From Bryobacterales bacterium (GTDB lineage: Bacteria; Acidobacteriota; Terriglobia; Bryobacterales; Bryobacteraceae), in the NCBI GenBank assembly GCA_025353235.1, contig JANXQZ010000978.1:1-12378 (forward strand): a stretch of 12,378 bases of DNA. Direction: 5' to 3'. Within the stretch, counting starts at the first letter, position 1. Each line of letters starts with the position of its first letter. The notes under the pieces were generated by a model that did no database searches, was not told where the DNA came from, and saw only the letters and a list, made by a program, of their open reading frames with translations. Below, one piece after another: positions 1 through 7,169 of this stretch. The position numbers and the translations under genes were made by a program.

Positions 1-3
1 TGC

Positions 4-22
4 GGCCGATTGACAATCGGCC
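4..22. repeat. Short palindrome, copy 1 of 3
   Basis: This is a perfect inverted repeat: GGCCGATTG (4-12), one base, then CAATCGGCC (14-22). It can also be read as a GCCGATT arm with a GAC loop. The core GATT-GAC-AATC matches the two palindromes at 45-63 and 64-80 (GATT-AAC-AATC). It contains TTGACA (10-15), which looks like a -35 box but is simply part of the palindrome, with no -10 at a usable distance. The element may continue to the left of the window. I infer a dispersed intergenic repeat rather than a gene-specific regulator. Confidence 0.7.
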
Positions 23-35
23 CTGACTAGACAGC

Positions 36-88
36 AACGTGGAGAGCCGATTAACAATCGGCTGCAGATTAACAATCTGCCCCACATT
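36..88. repeat. Two-hairpin palindromic element (copies 2 and 3)
   Basis: Two hairpins stand back to back: AGCCGATT-AAC-AATCGGCT (45-63) and GCAGATT-AAC-AATCTGC (64-80). A weaker outer pairing, AACGTGG (36-42) with CCACATT (82-88), six of seven pairs, could close both into a three-way junction. Arm differences between copies are compensated: the C48-G60 pair corresponds to A66-T78, and the flanking pair G4-C22 of copy 1 corresponds to A45-T63. Pairing is therefore conserved while sequence varies, as expected for a REP-like element or structured RNA. It ends 33 bp before the downstream start codon. Mobility or function is not shown by the sequence. Confidence 0.65.
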
Positions 89-121
89 GGCGGCAAACCA
101 TGCTGTTTCCACGAGGTAACT

Positions 122-643
122 GTGAAGCTCTACTGCATAACCGATGAACTCAGTGTCGTCTCCCGGGCTTTAGCCCAACAAGCCGATTTCATTCAGATTC
201 GCGCAAAGGAATTGTCCGCGCGCGAGCTGGCCCGTCTGGTGGAGAAGGCGGTCCGTCTGGGTGGACGCAAGATCCTCGTGAACACTCGTCTGGACATTGC
301 CCTCGCACAGGGAGCGGGCGGTGTGCACCTGCCCGCCAACTCCATCGCTCCAGACCGCTTTCGCGCCCTCGCTCCTCGGAATTTCCTCATCGCGGTGTCC
401 TGCCACACGCTGGACGAGTTACGCCGCGCGGAGCAGGAAGGCGCTGACTTCGCCGTTTACGGCCCAGTGTTCGCAACCGGAGGCAAGCAGCCGATTGGGC
501 TGGCGAAATTCGCCGAGGGCGCCGCGGCGGTCCGCATGCCGGTGTACGCCCTCGGCGGGATCACGCACTCGAGTGCGCCGGAGTGCATGGCAGCCGGCGC
601 TGCGGGGATTGCCGGAATCTCGCTGTTTACTGCCGCGACTTGA
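122..643 (+). CDS. TenI/ThiE family protein (thiazole tautomerase-like)
   Basis: This is a 173-residue cytosolic (beta/alpha)8-type protein of the thiamine phosphate synthase/TenI family. Family landmarks appear in order: YCITD (4-8), QIRAKE (25-30), VNTR (53-56), GVHLPAN (67-73), SCHT (93-96), YGPVFATGGK (113-122) and ALGGIT (143-148). True ThiE enzymes use VND and a later Asp to hold Mg-pyrophosphate. Here VND is VNT, and the second Asp is absent where ThiE has GQED, while the VHLPxxS stretch resembles Bacillus TenI, which isomerises the thiazole phosphate of thiamine synthesis. I therefore favour a TenI-like role, but a divergent ThiE is possible. The GTG start is preceded by GAGGT at 113-117. 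At about 173 residues it is slightly short for the family. No thi genes are adjacent. Its stop overlaps the convergent aminopeptidase gene by 17 bp. Confidence 0.8.
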   Translation: MKLYCITDELSVVSRALAQQADFIQIRAKELSARELARLVEKAVRLGGRKILVNTRLDIALAQGAGGVHLPANSIAPDRFRALAPRNFLIAVSCHTLDELRRAEQEGADFAVYGPVFATGGKQPIGLAKFAEGAAAVRMPVYALGGITHSSAPECMAAGAAGIAGISLFTAAT

Positions 644-3290
644 GAAAGTCGACCAGATCCGGCCCAATCGCATTCTTCTTGGCAACGCACAAATCCACTG
701 ACTCCAGGGTCTTGGCCAAGTTTCGCGGACCGCCAGTATATGCCTTCACCCGCTCCTCGAAAAAGGACTGCACCTCGGCCCGCCGACCCGCATCGCAAAA
801 AGCCCGGCCCACTTCCGGCAGCGCAGCCGCGAAATCCCCGCCCACTTCTCGGGGCAGCTTGGCGAGCAGCGCATCCAGATTCGCTTTCACGAAGTCGAAC
901 GGCAGCGCCCGCGTCTCCGGGTAAGCCAAAGGCCCGAACAGCAGTCCATAGAACGACTCCCGCGCATCGAACTCATTGGTAAGCAGGAGAGCCATGCCAG
1001 CCTTGGCGATGGCCGGATTACGAAATGCGCCTAAGGTCCGAATCAGCGTCTCGCGAGTGCGGTGATCCTTTTCACTCTTGGCGGCAGCATGGAAGCGGTC
1101 AAACAAATCCTTGTCGCCAAATTCCGCGGCTACATTTAGAACCGAACCCACCAGATCCGGTGAAATAGCCTTGTGGTCAGTGAGCCACGCATTGGCCAGC
1201 TCGCCAGCCTTTGCGATCAGGGCCTTCTCTTCGCCTTCGCTGGCCACGTCCGGCACCAGTGCTCGCCGCAGGAGCCGCTTGCTTTCGTCTTCTCCCGCTT
1301 GAGGCTGCCACCCCAAATCCAGGGCCCTTTTCGCGAAGATATCGCGAATATACGCGCTGGCTTTCGGACGCAATTCGTCCGGCACGCCCCGTCCCTTCAC
1401 GAGTCCCGCGATACCTAGCGCGCTTTCCACCACCTCCCGAGCCGGATCGCCGCTGAACTGAGGCACCAGAGCAAGCGCCAGTTGGGGAGACATCTGGCCG
1501 GAGTCCACCAGCGCGCGAACGTCCCCGAGGACGCCGACCCGCTCAGCCGTAGTCAGATGACGCCCCCCTTCAGCCAACGCCTGTTGCAGCAGATTTCCGC
1601 CATAATCGACACGGTAGTAGCCCACCTCGCCATCGTTGGCCAGAATCCAGGTGGGGCAGCTCTTCGCACGCTTGAGCGAGATTTCCGATTGTGTCTCGGA
1701 GAGCACCTCGCACTGGCTATAGACGTCGCCGTCCGCTTCATACTTGACGCAAATCGGGAGCTGCCAAGCCTGCTGCCCCGATCCGGGCGAGCCAATCGGC
1801 AGCGAACGCTTTTGGGCGAGCTTCAGCTTCGGCTCCTTCGTTGCGCAATCAAGTGAGACGGACACCAGCGGCACGCCGGCCTGATCCAGAAAGCTGTCGA
1901 AGGCGGGGGCGATATTCCTACCAGCAGCGGCCCCGATGGCAGCTTCGAAGTCGGCTGTTGTGGCAATCCCGTTGGCATGCTGCTTAACGTATTGGCGAAC
2001 GCCTTTGCGGAAGGTGTCCGCGCCGATCCAATGCTCGAACATGGTAATCACGGCGGCACCTTTCTGATAGGTGATCCCGTCGAAGGCATTGGCGATGTCG
2101 TCGTCGGAAACGATCGGCTGACGAATCTTGCGCGTGGACACCAGGCTGTCGATTGCCATGGCACCCAGGCGCTCGTCCACTTGCTGCACATCCATGTTCC
2201 AATCGGGCTTCCACTGGGTGACGATCTTGGTCTCCATCCAGGTCGCGAACGCCTCGTTGAGCCAGATGTCGTTCCACCAGGAGGTGGTAACCGAATCGCC
2301 AAACCATTGATGGGCCATTTCGTGCGCCGCCACGATCGCGCAGGACCGCTGCCGTGCAATGGAATCGTTCTCCGGTTTAGAAAGAAGCAGGCTTTGGCCG
2401 TACGTGATCAGACCGACGTTCTCCATGGCGAAATTGCTCACAGGCATCACGATGCTGTCGAGCTTCTCATAAGGATACGGTGCGCCGAAATATTGCTCCA
2501 GCAGCTTGAGCAATTGCGGAATTGCTTCGGCGGCATACTTGGCTTCGGACCCGCGCCCCTTGGGAGTGATCACCCGCAGGGGAGTCTTGCCCACCTTGCC
2601 TGCATTTACGGCGTCAAAGGGACCCACCGCCAACGCCACGAGATAGCTAGGTAGCGGCTTGGTAACAGCAAACTTGACGGCCTTCATCCCGCCGCTCTCG
2701 GGCGTTTCGGACAGCATCGGAGTGTTTGAGAGAGCCATGTCGCTTTGACGAACGTGCAGCGTAAGCTGCCAAGGCACCTTGAAACTGGGCTCGTCGAAGG
2801 ACGGAAAGGCGCGGCGCGCGTCGGTTGGTTCAAACTGGCTGTATACGTACCACTCGTCCGCATCCTTCATTTGAAACAGCCCGGCGCTGCTGTTTCGGCT
2901 TACTCGCCCTTCGTACGCCAGGTGCAGGGTTCCCTTTCCGGTTACTTCGGTGGGGAATGAGAGTCCGGCGAAGTTGTCGCCTCCGGGGACCAGTGTGGCC
3001 GTGGCGGTATTGGCGGCGGCGGACTGAAACCGCGCTGTCTTGATGTTCAGCTTGGTGGCGTTCAACCAAATGGTCCTCGAGGGTTGGCGGACATCGACAT
3101 CGATCTCGGCGGTGCCCTCGAAGAGGTCCTGGTTCGGAACCACTTTCAGATCAATGGAATAACGGATGGGGACGACAGAATCTCCCAGACGCAGCTTCGG
3201 TGGATCGGGCGCTTTGGCGGCAAAACAAGAGGAAGCCAGCAGCACGAGGCTCCAGCGGGTAGAGTTCGGAATAAGCAGAGGTTTGGTCAT
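627..3290 (-). CDS. Exported M1 family zinc aminopeptidase
   Basis: This 887-residue metallopeptidase removes N-terminal amino acids from peptides, probably outside the cytoplasm. An N-terminal hydrophobic stretch (about 13-25) precedes an AKA cleavage-like site; a lipobox-like LASSC (18-22) makes a lipoprotein an alternative. The beta-saddle domain occupies roughly 30-240. The zinc site is complete: HEMAH (323-327) and, 18 residues later, Glu346 in WLNEAF. Tyr408 in TYQKG fits the transition-state tyrosine. The substrate-anchoring GAMEN motif reads FAMEN (287-291), with Phe for the first Gly. GYYRVDYG near 565 begins the ERAP1-like helical C-terminal domain, so the protein is full length. 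The ATG start has no evident Shine-Dalgarno. It lies 102 bp downstream of the DUF3052-like gene on the same strand; that gap shows no convincing terminator, so co-transcription is possible. Confidence 0.95.
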   Translation of the reverse strand: MTKPLLIPNSTRWSLVLLASSCFAAKAPDPPKLRLGDSVVPIRYSIDLKVVPNQDLFEGTAEIDVDVRQPSRTIWLNATKLNIKTARFQSAAANTATATLVPGGDNFAGLSFPTEVTGKGTLHLAYEGRVSRNSSAGLFQMKDADEWYVYSQFEPTDARRAFPSFDEPSFKVPWQLTLHVRQSDMALSNTPMLSETPESGGMKAVKFAVTKPLPSYLVALAVGPFDAVNAGKVGKTPLRVITPKGRGSEAKYAAEAIPQLLKLLEQYFGAPYPYEKLDSIVMPVSNFAMENVGLITYGQSLLLSKPENDSIARQRSCAIVAAHEMAHQWFGDSVTTSWWNDIWLNEAFATWMETKIVTQWKPDWNMDVQQVDERLGAMAIDSLVSTRKIRQPIVSDDDIANAFDGITYQKGAAVITMFEHWIGADTFRKGVRQYVKQHANGIATTADFEAAIGAAAGRNIAPAFDSFLDQAGVPLVSVSLDCATKEPKLKLAQKRSLPIGSPGSGQQAWQLPICVKYEADGDVYSQCEVLSETQSEISLKRAKSCPTWILANDGEVGYYRVDYGGNLLQQALAEGGRHLTTAERVGVLGDVRALVDSGQMSPQLALALVPQFSGDPAREVVESALGIAGLVKGRGVPDELRPKASAYIRDIFAKRALDLGWQPQAGEDESKRLLRRALVPDVASEGEEKALIAKAGELANAWLTDHKAISPDLVGSVLNVAAEFGDKDLFDRFHAAAKSEKDHRTRETLIRTLGAFRNPAIAKAGMALLLTNEFDARESFYGLLFGPLAYPETRALPFDFVKANLDALLAKLPREVGGDFAAALPEVGRAFCDAGRRAEVQSFFEERVKAYTGGPRNLAKTLESVDLCVAKKNAIGPDLVDFLKSRQ

Positions 3291-3392
3291 GAAGTGGGTA
3301 GAGAGACCGTAGGCAAGTACGAGTTTCTCACTGATTGGACGCGCCGGGGGCGGGTTCGGGTGCCAAACCTGCGGAGCGGCCGATTGGGTTCG

Positions 3393-4001
3393 TTATGAAA
3401 TTTTGGGGATGCGGTGAGCTTGGGTGTCCCTGCGGGGCACAAACTTCAGAGCGGTATGCGTTGGGGAAAAGCTGACTACTTTGATGTCGGTGAGCCCAAT
3501 AGCTCGCCCTGCCGCTAGAACATCGGCTTCCGTAATAATTTGGACGCTCTTAGGATATATGACCCAGATGCAGCCACTCGATGGCGGCAAAAGCGAAGCC
3601 AAATCGTCCTTTTTGGCCGCAGCCAGGAAGGTGATCTCCGCATCCAGGCCGTCATCGGGAACCGCCTGAGCCTCGGCCAGGTCTTTCAGGAATTGGGCAT
3701 CCATGCAGCCGACGATGCGATAGCGGGTTCCGCTCTTCACGCCGAGTTTCTTGAGGCGGCTAGGCGGATTGAGAAATGCCGCTTCCCAACGGGACGCCGC
3801 TGCTCCGAGATGGAATACGGCCTCGCCCGACGGACTGCTGGCGTAGAGCTTCCCGTCCTCAACGCGCAAGCTGCTGATCTCCCGGCGATGCATCTTCAGC
3901 CGAAACTCGCCTCTAAAGATGAGCTCGTCCGTTTCGAGCAAAGCCCGCCCATCGGACCGCTTCCCGTTAAACTCGACTGTGCAGGCCGCTTCTTTACCCA
4001 T
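3393..4001 (-). CDS. DUF3052-like protein of unknown function
   Basis: This is a 202-residue soluble protein without signal peptide or membrane segment. The N-terminal part (1-80) is beta-rich and begins with a pattern (VEFNGK..DGRALLETDELIFRG, about 9-31) that I associate with a widespread uncharacterised family. The C-terminal part resembles DUF3052: KKLGVKSGTRYRIVG (84-98), the tryptophan segment CIWVIYPKS (144-152), and EADVLAAGRAIGLTDIKVVSF (158-178) leading to a THTALKFVPRR end. No catalytic motif is visible and the family has no firmly known reaction. The start codon lies one base after the stop of the upstream cysteine-rich gene (TAA-T-ATG) and has no Shine-Dalgarno of its own, so it is probably translated by coupling. 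Its genomic partners are exported proteins although it appears cytosolic. Confidence 0.8.
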   Translation of the reverse strand: MGKEAACTVEFNGKRSDGRALLETDELIFRGEFRLKMHRREISSLRVEDGKLYASSPSGEAVFHLGAAASRWEAAFLNPPSRLKKLGVKSGTRYRIVGCMDAQFLKDLAEAQAVPDDGLDAEITFLAAAKKDDLASLLPPSSGCIWVIYPKSVQIITEADVLAAGRAIGLTDIKVVSFSPTHTALKFVPRRDTQAHRIPKIS

Positions 4002-4002
4002 A

Positions 4003-4653
4003 TTATTGTTTCGCGTTCACCATTTCGCATTGGTGGGATGCAACGTTGCAGGCAGCCACGCGATCGTCCTTAATGAAAAACATGGCGCACATGGTGTGCT
4101 TGTCCTGGCAGGCGTTTGCCTCCCCGTACGCCCCGACTCTCGTCTTGTTTACCGCGTCTTTATATCCGTTATGGCAGCAGCCCGCGCGATCCACCGCGAC
4201 GCAATCAGAATCCGCCTGGCAGGCAAGGTACTCGCTTGAGGCTGTTGGCTTCGCTTTTTCAGCGTTGGCGGGACGCTCGAGGTCGAGTGTGAAAATCGCA
4301 GGCTGCCGATCCCTCTCGGTGACGGCAATATAATACGATGCGGGTTCAGAATCCGGCGCAACGGTCCATGAGAAATGCTCGGTCCCACCCGCGAGCGACT
4401 GGAACTTCGCGTTAAGCACATAAGCCTTCATCCTGCCGTGCTTGGCCGTAACTGATACTTCGATTAGATCCCCAGACCGGGCGTTAAACTCGAAGGCTTC
4501 GAACTTCGGCTTTCCCGTGTACTTCACCGGTCCAGTTGGCTGGCCATAGTCGATGGGGCCGATCATTTTGATGTCGGCTCGCCGGAACTCCTCCGCGTTG
4601 GCTAGCGTTCCTAAAAGCAAGCAAACAAAACCCAAGTACGCCCTAGTAGACAA
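4003..4653 (-). CDS. Exported protein with eight-cysteine C-terminal domain
   Basis: I do not recognise a named family. From the TTG start the product has 216 residues. A signal peptide (Arg near the start, hydrophobic LGFVCLLLGTLANA, cleavage before EE) sends it across the membrane. Residues about 30-125 are beta-rich and resemble the pre-peptidase C-terminal (PPC) sandwich. The C-terminal 75 residues carry eight cysteines (145, 151, 159, 160, 182, 189, 202, 209), including a CC pair, in a C-x5-C-x7-CC arrangement: enough for four disulfides. The TTG at 4651-4653 is chosen because GGAGGG lies seven bases upstream; an in-frame ATG at 4666-4668 would add five residues but lacks a ribosome site. 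The gene overlaps the end of the propeller gene by 11 bp and is one base from the DUF3052-like gene, so all three are probably translated together. A disulfide-stabilised binding or inhibitor-like module is possible but unproven. Confidence 0.75.
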   Translation of the reverse strand: MSTRAYLGFVCLLLGTLANAEEFRRADIKMIGPIDYGQPTGPVKYTGKPKFEAFEFNARSGDLIEVSVTAKHGRMKAYVLNAKFQSLAGGTEHFSWTVAPDSEPASYYIAVTERDRQPAIFTLDLERPANAEKAKPTASSEYLACQADSDCVAVDRAGCCHNGYKDAVNKTRVGAYGEANACQDKHTMCAMFFIKDDRVAACNVASHQCEMVNAKQ

Positions 4654-5812
4654 TCCCGAACCCTCCATCCGGACGCGCGTAAGCAGTCGCAAAGCTGAAA
4701 GCCAATATTCCGGGAGCCTGTCCGCGTTCGCCCTTGATGTGGCCGTGCCGGTCATACACTTGCCAACCCAATGATCCACCCCTTTTCCAGCCTGTGCCTT
4801 CGGTCCAAGTCAGGATCACATCGCCTGCCGAATTGGAGGCTAGAGCCGGATGCTTGCGACCGTTCGCGTCGCCTGGCGCCGCCAGGACTTGACCGAGTGT
4901 TCCAGACTCAGGATCGATACGTCCCCAATAGATCTGGCCCTTATTTTCCCAGGCTCCCACCACACCGTGGGGCGTGGCGGCGAACGCCTCCGTGCTCATG
5001 ACGCAGGCTCCTACCTCCCAACTATCGACTGCTTGTAGGCGGAACGTTATGCCGTGGTCGCTCGATGCCAGCAAGTACATGTCGCGATGGACGTTTTTGA
5101 ACGCGGATCTGTACAAGGCATAGATGTTGCCATGTTCATCGGCGAATGCTGACATCCCGCAACATCCGCAGGCACCGGTTGGCTTCGTTTTGAAAAATGA
5201 CTCAGGCGAAAAGGTTTTGCCGTCGTTAGCCGACCTCGCAACCCAGACGCGTCGATGACCTTCGCCCTCCTGTCCTGCTTCAGGCGCGTGCCAAAGAACA
5301 TATACGTTTCCATCCGGGCCCGCCGCCACCGCGCCGCCTCCGTCCAGACCGTACGCCGCGGAAATCAGGTTCCGCTCCGGCTCGAACCCGGTTCCGGCGT
5401 CGTTCCAGCGCGTGTACAACATGGGGACTTGGCCTGACGCACCTTTCAGCTTCGCTTCGCTCGAACCATTCCAAGCCACATGCAGCCTGCCTTGCTTCCC
5501 GATCGCGATGTGAGCTCCGCGCACGCTACCGGTGGCAACCACGGCTCGCGGCAGGGTATTCACCTTAATTGGCGACGAAAAAGTACGCCCGCCGTCGCTG
5601 GATTTTACATGCAGTAAATCGCCGGCGAGAGGCTCGCCCCGGAAGTAGATCAGGTGAATCCCTCCGTTCGGATCCGTCGCGATCTGCGGTTGGAGCCCGC
5701 CTTCAGGGACGCGAGTGAGAGTGACAGTGCTTGCAGGCCATGCTCGCGTCGCCGCACATGCCCCCAAAAGAAGCGCGCGGCGGGAGATCGGTACGGAGCC
5801 CATAATCTTCAT
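4643..5812 (-). CDS. Exported BNR/sialidase-like beta-propeller protein
   Basis: This 389-residue protein has an apparent twin-arginine signal: SRRALLLGA (10-18), then Cys19 in an LGAC context, so it may be a Tat-exported lipoprotein. The body is a repeat propeller with three Asp-box (BNR) motifs of S-x-D-x-G-x-T-F type: SSDGGRTF (71-78), SANDGKTF (194-201) and SSDHGITF (250-257). Such motifs occur in sialidases but also in many non-enzymatic propellers. I see no arginine triad or other proof of sialidase activity, so only the fold is called. An unusual cysteine cluster, CGCCGM (215-220), sits between blades, with Cys270 further on; folded disulfides or metal binding are possible. It is the first gene of the minus-strand group. 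The ATG at 5812 has no Shine-Dalgarno; Met4 (5803) is an alternative start. Confidence 0.8.
   Translation of the reverse strand: MKIMGSVPISRRALLLGACAATRAWPASTVTLTRVPEGGLQPQIATDPNGGIHLIYFRGEPLAGDLLHVKSSDGGRTFSSPIKVNTLPRAVVATGSVRGAHIAIGKQGRLHVAWNGSSEAKLKGASGQVPMLYTRWNDAGTGFEPERNLISAAYGLDGGGAVAAGPDGNVYVLWHAPEAGQEGEGHRRVWVARSANDGKTFSPESFFKTKPTGACGCCGMSAFADEHGNIYALYRSAFKNVHRDMYLLASSDHGITFRLQAVDSWEVGACVMSTEAFAATPHGVVGAWENKGQIYWGRIDPESGTLGQVLAAPGDANGRKHPALASNSAGDVILTWTEGTGWKRGGSLGWQVYDRHGHIKGERGQAPGILAFSFATAYARPDGGFGIVY
4661..4666 (-). promoter_or_regulatory. Shine-Dalgarno deciding a TTG start
   Basis: GGAGGG on the minus strand lies inside the last codons of the propeller gene, seven bases before the TTG at 4653-4651. 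It is the best ribosome-binding site in the window and overlaps the alternative ATG at 4668-4666, arguing for TTG as the real start. The upstream gene's TAG stop (4645-4643) follows within the first codons, a classic coupled overlap. Confidence 0.6.
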
Positions 5813-5905
5813 TAAAGCATCGGATCCGCAACTTTGAGAAACGCCTACTCGGATGAGCCGCGTCCATATATACTGAAATTAGGTTAATTTCACTCGAGCC
5901 TCCCT
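5813..5905. promoter_or_regulatory. Divergent intergenic promoter region
   Basis: This 93-bp gap separates two outward-facing genes and so must carry or border their promoters. It holds an AT-rich patch (about 5866-5889) with TATATA (5867-5872), which reads the same on both strands, and TATACT (5869-5874), a five-of-six match to a plus-strand -10 box. No -35 is found at 16-18 bp: the nearest, TTGAGA at 5834-5839, is 29 bp away. Neither gene has a recognisable ribosome site next to its start. The exact promoters remain unassigned. Confidence 0.4.
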
Positions 5906-7150
5906 ATGAATCGTCGTTTCAAGATTGTCGTCGTTTCAACATCTTCGCTCTTTGTGCTCCTGCTTTTGCTGGGCGCCGTGCATGGCCGAAGCGCATCTCC
6001 GGAAGATACCTACCGCCACTTAGCCGTTTATACCGAGGTCCTTTCGAGGATCAAGAGCGACTACGTGGAAGAGCCGGACATGAAAAGCGTAACGCTGGGC
6101 GCGGTGAACGGCTTGCTGGAATCCATTGATCCCTATGCCAGTTACCTCAACGCGGATCAATACAAGCAGTACTTGAAAAGCAAAGAGCAGACCAAAGCGG
6201 GGACTGGTTTAATCCTCTCGAAGAAGTTCGGTTACGTTGGAATTGTCGACGCGATTCCCGGCTCGCCGGGGGCCAAAGCCGGCCTTTCTACAACTGATGT
6301 GATCGAGACAATCAACGGGGTAGCTACTCGTGATATGCCTTTGGCGTTTGCCGAGATCCTGCTGAGTGGAGATTCCGGTAGCACGGTGGATTTAGGCATC
6401 CTGCGTTTCCGGAAGCCGGAGCCGCAGAAAGTCACTTTGACCCGCGCCATGATCAAATACCCCCCGGTGACGGCGAAGTTGATGCCCGAGGGCGTGGGAT
6501 TGATCCAGGTGCAAAGCTTGGCAGGAAGCGTTCCGGATATCGCTGCCAAGGTTCAGGACCTTCAGAAACAGGGTGCCAAAAAGCTGGTGCTCGACCTGAG
6601 GCATTGTTCTACGGGAACGCCGGAGGAGGGAGTTGCTCTGGCAAACCTCTTCCTGGATAAAGGTTTGATCGCCTATTCGCAGGGACAGAAAACAACGCGC
6701 CATGATTTCGAAGCTAATCCCGCCAAGGATGTGAGCCGATTGCCGCTGGCCGTGATTACGAACCGCGGCACGTCGGGCGGCGCGGAGATTGCTTCGGCAG
6801 CTTTGCTGGACGATAAACGGTCGGAAGTGATCGGGGAACGCACTTACGGGAACGCATCCGTGCGCAAAGCGATCACGATGGACGACGGGTCTGCGGTTAT
6901 CCTTTCGGTGGCGAAGTACTACTCTCCTAGCGGCAAAGCAATACAGGACACGGGTGTTACGCCTTCGGTGCCGCTAGTGGAAGCCGAACAAGTAGCGGAT
7001 ACCGACGACGATGCGGCGCCTGCGGTGGAGCCGCAAACGAAGCCGACGGAAGATTTGCTGCTGAAGAAAGCGATTGAAGTTGTGACCAGCGGCAAGCCTC
7101 AGGTTGCCAGCCGGTCCGGTGCCGCTGCAGTTCCTGAACCGCAGCGCTGA
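5906..7150 (+). CDS. S41/CtpA-like protein lacking the catalytic dyad
   Basis: This 414-residue envelope protein has the layout of C-terminal processing proteases. It has an N-terminal membrane anchor or signal (about 6-26), an N-terminal helical region with SDYVEEPD and DPYASYL, a PDZ domain (about 98-170, with GSPGAKAGL), then the S41 core (about 185-355, with LVLDLRHCSTGTPEEGVALANLFL and SPSGKAIQDTGVTPSV). In active members the core reads T/S-A-Ser-A-S-E-I with Lys 25 residues later in FGKG. Here it reads TSGGAEI (289-295), putting Gly291 at the nucleophile, and TYGNAS (313-318), putting Asn316 at the lysine; the spacing of 25 confirms the alignment. Proteolysis by the usual mechanism is therefore unlikely, and the protein may act as a PDZ scaffold or regulator. 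The frame is intact, so it does not look like a decaying gene. There is no Shine-Dalgarno before the ATG. The zinc-ribbon gene follows after 19 bp. Confidence 0.88.
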   Translation: MNRRFKIVVVSTSSLFVLLLLLGAVHGRSASPEDTYRHLAVYTEVLSRIKSDYVEEPDMKSVTLGAVNGLLESIDPYASYLNADQYKQYLKSKEQTKAGTGLILSKKFGYVGIVDAIPGSPGAKAGLSTTDVIETINGVATRDMPLAFAEILLSGDSGSTVDLGILRFRKPEPQKVTLTRAMIKYPPVTAKLMPEGVGLIQVQSLAGSVPDIAAKVQDLQKQGAKKLVLDLRHCSTGTPEEGVALANLFLDKGLIAYSQGQKTTRHDFEANPAKDVSRLPLAVITNRGTSGGAEIASAALLDDKRSEVIGERTYGNASVRKAITMDDGSAVILSVAKYYSPSGKAIQDTGVTPSVPLVEAEQVADTDDDAAPAVEPQTKPTEDLLLKKAIEVVTSGKPQVASRSGAAAVPEPQR

Positions 7151-7169
7151 TTTCCAAAAGAGTGAGTTG

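Noticed and set aside
10..15. TTGACA as a -35 promoter box
   Set aside because: It is part of the palindrome at 4-22 and no -10-like sequence follows at 16-18 bp.
1..121. Possible TPP riboswitch or CRISPR-like array before the TenI-like gene
   Set aside because: The conserved TPP-aptamer segments are absent, and the palindromes are too short and irregularly spaced (two abut) for a CRISPR array.
1977..2654. Open frame of 225 codons on the plus strand
   Set aside because: It lies wholly antisense to the aminopeptidase, across its zinc and GAMEN regions; its product has no recognisable motif. It is a GC-rich shadow frame.
3291..3392. Terminator between the DUF3052-like and aminopeptidase genes
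   Set aside because: The gap has GC-rich stretches but no stable stem followed by a T-run on the minus strand.
4654..4779. Longer N-terminus for the eight-cysteine protein (start at 4779)
   Set aside because: It would overlap the propeller gene by more than 130 bp and bury the signal peptide behind some 40 residues; the GGAGGG-TTG start fits better.
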